The notes beneath the pieces are model-generated. The model searched no databases and was not told where the DNA came from. It was given only the letters and a program-made list of their open reading frames with translations. Made by a program: the position numbers and the translations under genes. Positions 31,419 through 33,032 of a DNA stretch of 33,032 nt are shown one piece after another (position 1 is the stretch's first letter; every line of letters begins with the position of its first letter). The stretch spans positions 1 to 33,032 of the forward strand of contig CAYYVJ010000012.1 in assembly GCA_964475115.1 (NCBI GenBank), given 5' to 3'. This DNA is from CAYYVJ01 sp964475115. GTDB lineage: Bacteria; Bacillota; Clostridia; Lachnospirales; Lachnospiraceae.

Positions 31419-33032
31419 TTAAACTTCTTTGTAGTCTCCGTCTACTACATTATCATCATAAGAAGTACTTTCCCCTGCTCCCATATCAGGGCCTGCTGCT
31501 CCTTGAGATTGCTCGTATACTTTAGCAAATAAAGCTTGTGCACCAGTCATTAACTTTTCTTTTGCTGCTTTAATTTCCTCTACTTGTGAATCAGTCATTT
31601 CTTCAGGGTTTGTTTTCTCAATTAAATCTTTTAAAGCCTTCAAATCTTCTTCTACAGTAGCTTTCTCATTACTATCTAGCTTGTCGCCAACTTCTTCTAA
31701 TGCTTTTTCTGTCTGGAATACCATAGAATCTGCATCATTACGTACTTCAATTGATTCTTTACGTTTCTTATCTTGAGCTTCAAATTCAGCTGCTTCTCTA
31801 ACTGCCTTATCGATGTCTGAATCTGACATATTAGATCCTGCTGTAATAGTAATATGTTGCTCTTTACCTGTTCCAAGGTCTTTCGCTGATACATTAACAA
31901 TACCGTTGGCATCAATATCAAAAGTTACTTCAACTTGTGGAACACCTCTTCTTGCTGGTGGAATACCATCTAGTCTAAATTGACCTAAACTTTTATTGTC
32001 TTTTGCGAACTGCCTTTCACCTTGTACTACATTTATATCAACTGCTGTTTGATTATCTGCTGCAGTAGAGAATATCTGGCTTTTCTTTGTAGGTATTGTT
32101 GTATTTCTTTCGATTAATCTTGTAGCGATTCCACCCATAGTTTCAATAGATAGAGACAATGGAGTTACGTCAAGTAATAGGATTTCACCTGCTCCTGCAT
32201 CTCCAGCAAGCTTACCGCCTTGGATAGATGCACCAATCGCTACACATTCATCAGGATTCAAAGTCTTAGATGCTTCTTTTCCTGTTAGTTGTTTTACTTT
32301 TTCTTGTACTGAAAGAACACGAGTAGATCCGCCAACTAATAGTACTTTATTTAATTCAGAAGCTGAAATTCCTGCATCCTTTAATGCGTTCTGCACTGGA
32401 ACCGCTGTTCTTTCTACCAAATCATGTGTTAATTCATCGAATTTAGCTCTTGTCAAATTCATATCAAAATGTTTTGGACCTTCATTTGTTGCTGTAATAA
32501 ATGGAAGGTTAATATTTGTTGTTGTAGCAGAAGATAATTCTTTCTTTGCTTTTTCAGCTGCTTCTTTTAATCTTTGAAGAGCCATTTTATCAGTAGATAA
32601 ATCTACTCCTTCTGATTTTTTGAATTCAGCCAACATATAATCTGTAATCTTTTGGTCAAAGTCATCTCCACCAAGTTTGTTATCACCTGAAGTTGCTAAA
32701 ACTTCAATAACACCATCACCGATTTCAATAATAGATACATCAAATGTACCACCACCTAAATCGTATACCATGATTTTTTGCTCATGTTCATTATCAAGAC
32801 CGTAAGCTAGAGCTGCTGCTGTTGGCTCATTGATGATTCTCTTTACATCTAGTCCTGCAATTTTACCAGCATCTTTTGTCGCTTGTCTTTGAGCATCATT
32901 AAAGTAAGCTGGAACTGTAATAACAGCTTCTGTTACTTTTTCTCCTAAATAATTTTCAGCATCTGCTTTTAATTTTTGAAGAATCATAGCTGAAATTTCT
33001 TGTGGTGAATATTTTTTATCATCAATAGCAAC
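31419..33032 (-). CDS. dnaK: Chaperone protein DnaK (partial, N-terminus beyond window)
   Basis: DnaK is the Hsp70 ATP-dependent folding chaperone. The window holds about 537 codons plus the stop; the first hundred or so residues of the ATPase domain lie beyond the right edge, and the reading frame continues through base 33032. Visible motifs are VTVPAYFNDAQRQATKDAGK, the phosphate-loop region YDLGGGTFDVSI, VGGSTR of the adenosine site, the DVTPLSLSIET linker to the substrate-binding domain, and a C-terminal lid ending in a Gly/Ala-rich tail with the acidic end VVDGDYKEV. The ATG at 32987 (SAMILQKLK) is internal, not the start. hrcA and grpE are expected upstream, outside the window. Confidence 0.98.
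   Translation of the reverse strand, partial: VAIDDKKYSPQEISAMILQKLKADAENYLGEKVTEAVITVPAYFNDAQRQATKDAGKIAGLDVKRIINEPTAAALAYGLDNEHEQKIMVYDLGGGTFDVSIIEIGDGVIEVLATSGDNKLGGDDFDQKITDYMLAEFKKSEGVDLSTDKMALQRLKEAAEKAKKELSSATTTNINLPFITATNEGPKHFDMNLTRAKFDELTHDLVERTAVPVQNALKDAGISASELNKVLLVGGSTRVLSVQEKVKQLTGKEASKTLNPDECVAIGASIQGGKLAGDAGAGEILLLDVTPLSLSIETMGGIATRLIERNTTIPTKKSQIFSTAADNQTAVDINVVQGERQFAKDNKSLGQFRLDGIPPARRGVPQVEVTFDIDANGIVNVSAKDLGTGKEQHITITAGSNMSDSDIDKAVREAAEFEAQDKKRKESIEVRNDADSMVFQTEKALEEVGDKLDSNEKATVEEDLKALKDLIEKTNPEEMTDSQVEEIKAAKEKLMTGAQALFAKVYEQSQGAAGPDMGAGESTSYDDNVVDGDYKEV

Noticed and set aside
1..33032. CRISPR arrays, tRNA or rRNA genes, prophage or transposase genes
   Set aside because: No regularly spaced direct repeats, no recognisable tRNA or rRNA sequence, and no integrase, transposase or phage structural motif was seen on reading both strands.

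Overview
The window is low-GC DNA from a motile, spore-forming Firmicute. Gene content and order point to a clostridium of the Lachnospiraceae type: the Bacillus-like order dprA-topA-codY-flgB-flgC-fliE-fliF-fliG, a SigK-type sporulation sigma factor, DUF1846, IreB, CodY, and frequent TTG/GTG starts behind strong Shine-Dalgarno (SD) sequences. The family-level placement is inference from style and synteny, not a database result. Nearly all genes lie on the minus strand; only the DUF1846 gene and a small HPr-like gene are on plus. No rRNA, tRNA, CRISPR array, transposase or phage gene was found, and no gene-free gap exceeds 300 bases.

Region 1 (1-9,660) is the front of a flagellar operon, read right to left from a sigma-A-like promoter at 9632-9659: flgB, flgC, fliE, fliF, fliG, fliH, fliI, fliJ, a MotE/YlxF-like membrane protein, fliK, flgD and the start of a TIGR02530 flagellar operon gene cut by the window edge. 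It encodes the proximal rod, MS ring, switch protein, export ATPase complex, hook-length control and hook cap. Region 2 (9,760-15,610) holds comM-dprA-topA and then codY, which has its own promoter and a terminator. CodY sits directly upstream of flgB as in Bacillus, where it represses the fla/che operon; a degenerate CodY-box-like sequence overlaps the flgB -35.

Region 3 (15,570-18,360) holds the plus-strand DUF1846 gene, convergent with an orphan Hpt phosphotransfer gene across a bidirectional terminator, and then sigK. This sigK has no room for a pro-sequence and has a promoter matching the SigK consensus itself. Region 4 (18,383-25,450) starts with a dense cluster of hairpins, followed by a minus-strand housekeeping run read from right to left: mtaB, ireB, ruvX, a DUF1292 gene, a fur-family gene, rnjA, an MltG-like fragment without catalytic domain, a TrmR-like O-methyltransferase and a U32 protein of the TrhP type. 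The last two probably make 5-methoxyuridine at tRNA position 34, so with mtaB the run carries several tRNA-modification genes.

Region 5 (25,468-25,956) holds a 139-bp cloverleaf inverted-repeat element in front of mtaB and a small plus-strand HPr-like gene that lacks the catalytic His but keeps the regulatory Ser. Region 6 (25,980-33,032) is the chaperone operon dnaK (partial)-dnaJ-prmA-rsmE, followed by a cysteine desulfurase and thiI (tRNA 4-thiouridine), ending at a bidirectional terminator.

The window is mostly a conserved core. I see no complete new system such as a defence island or biosynthetic cluster. The best leads are the two structured non-coding elements, the Crh-like HPr, the pro-less SigK with its apparent self-promoter, and the MltG fragment.
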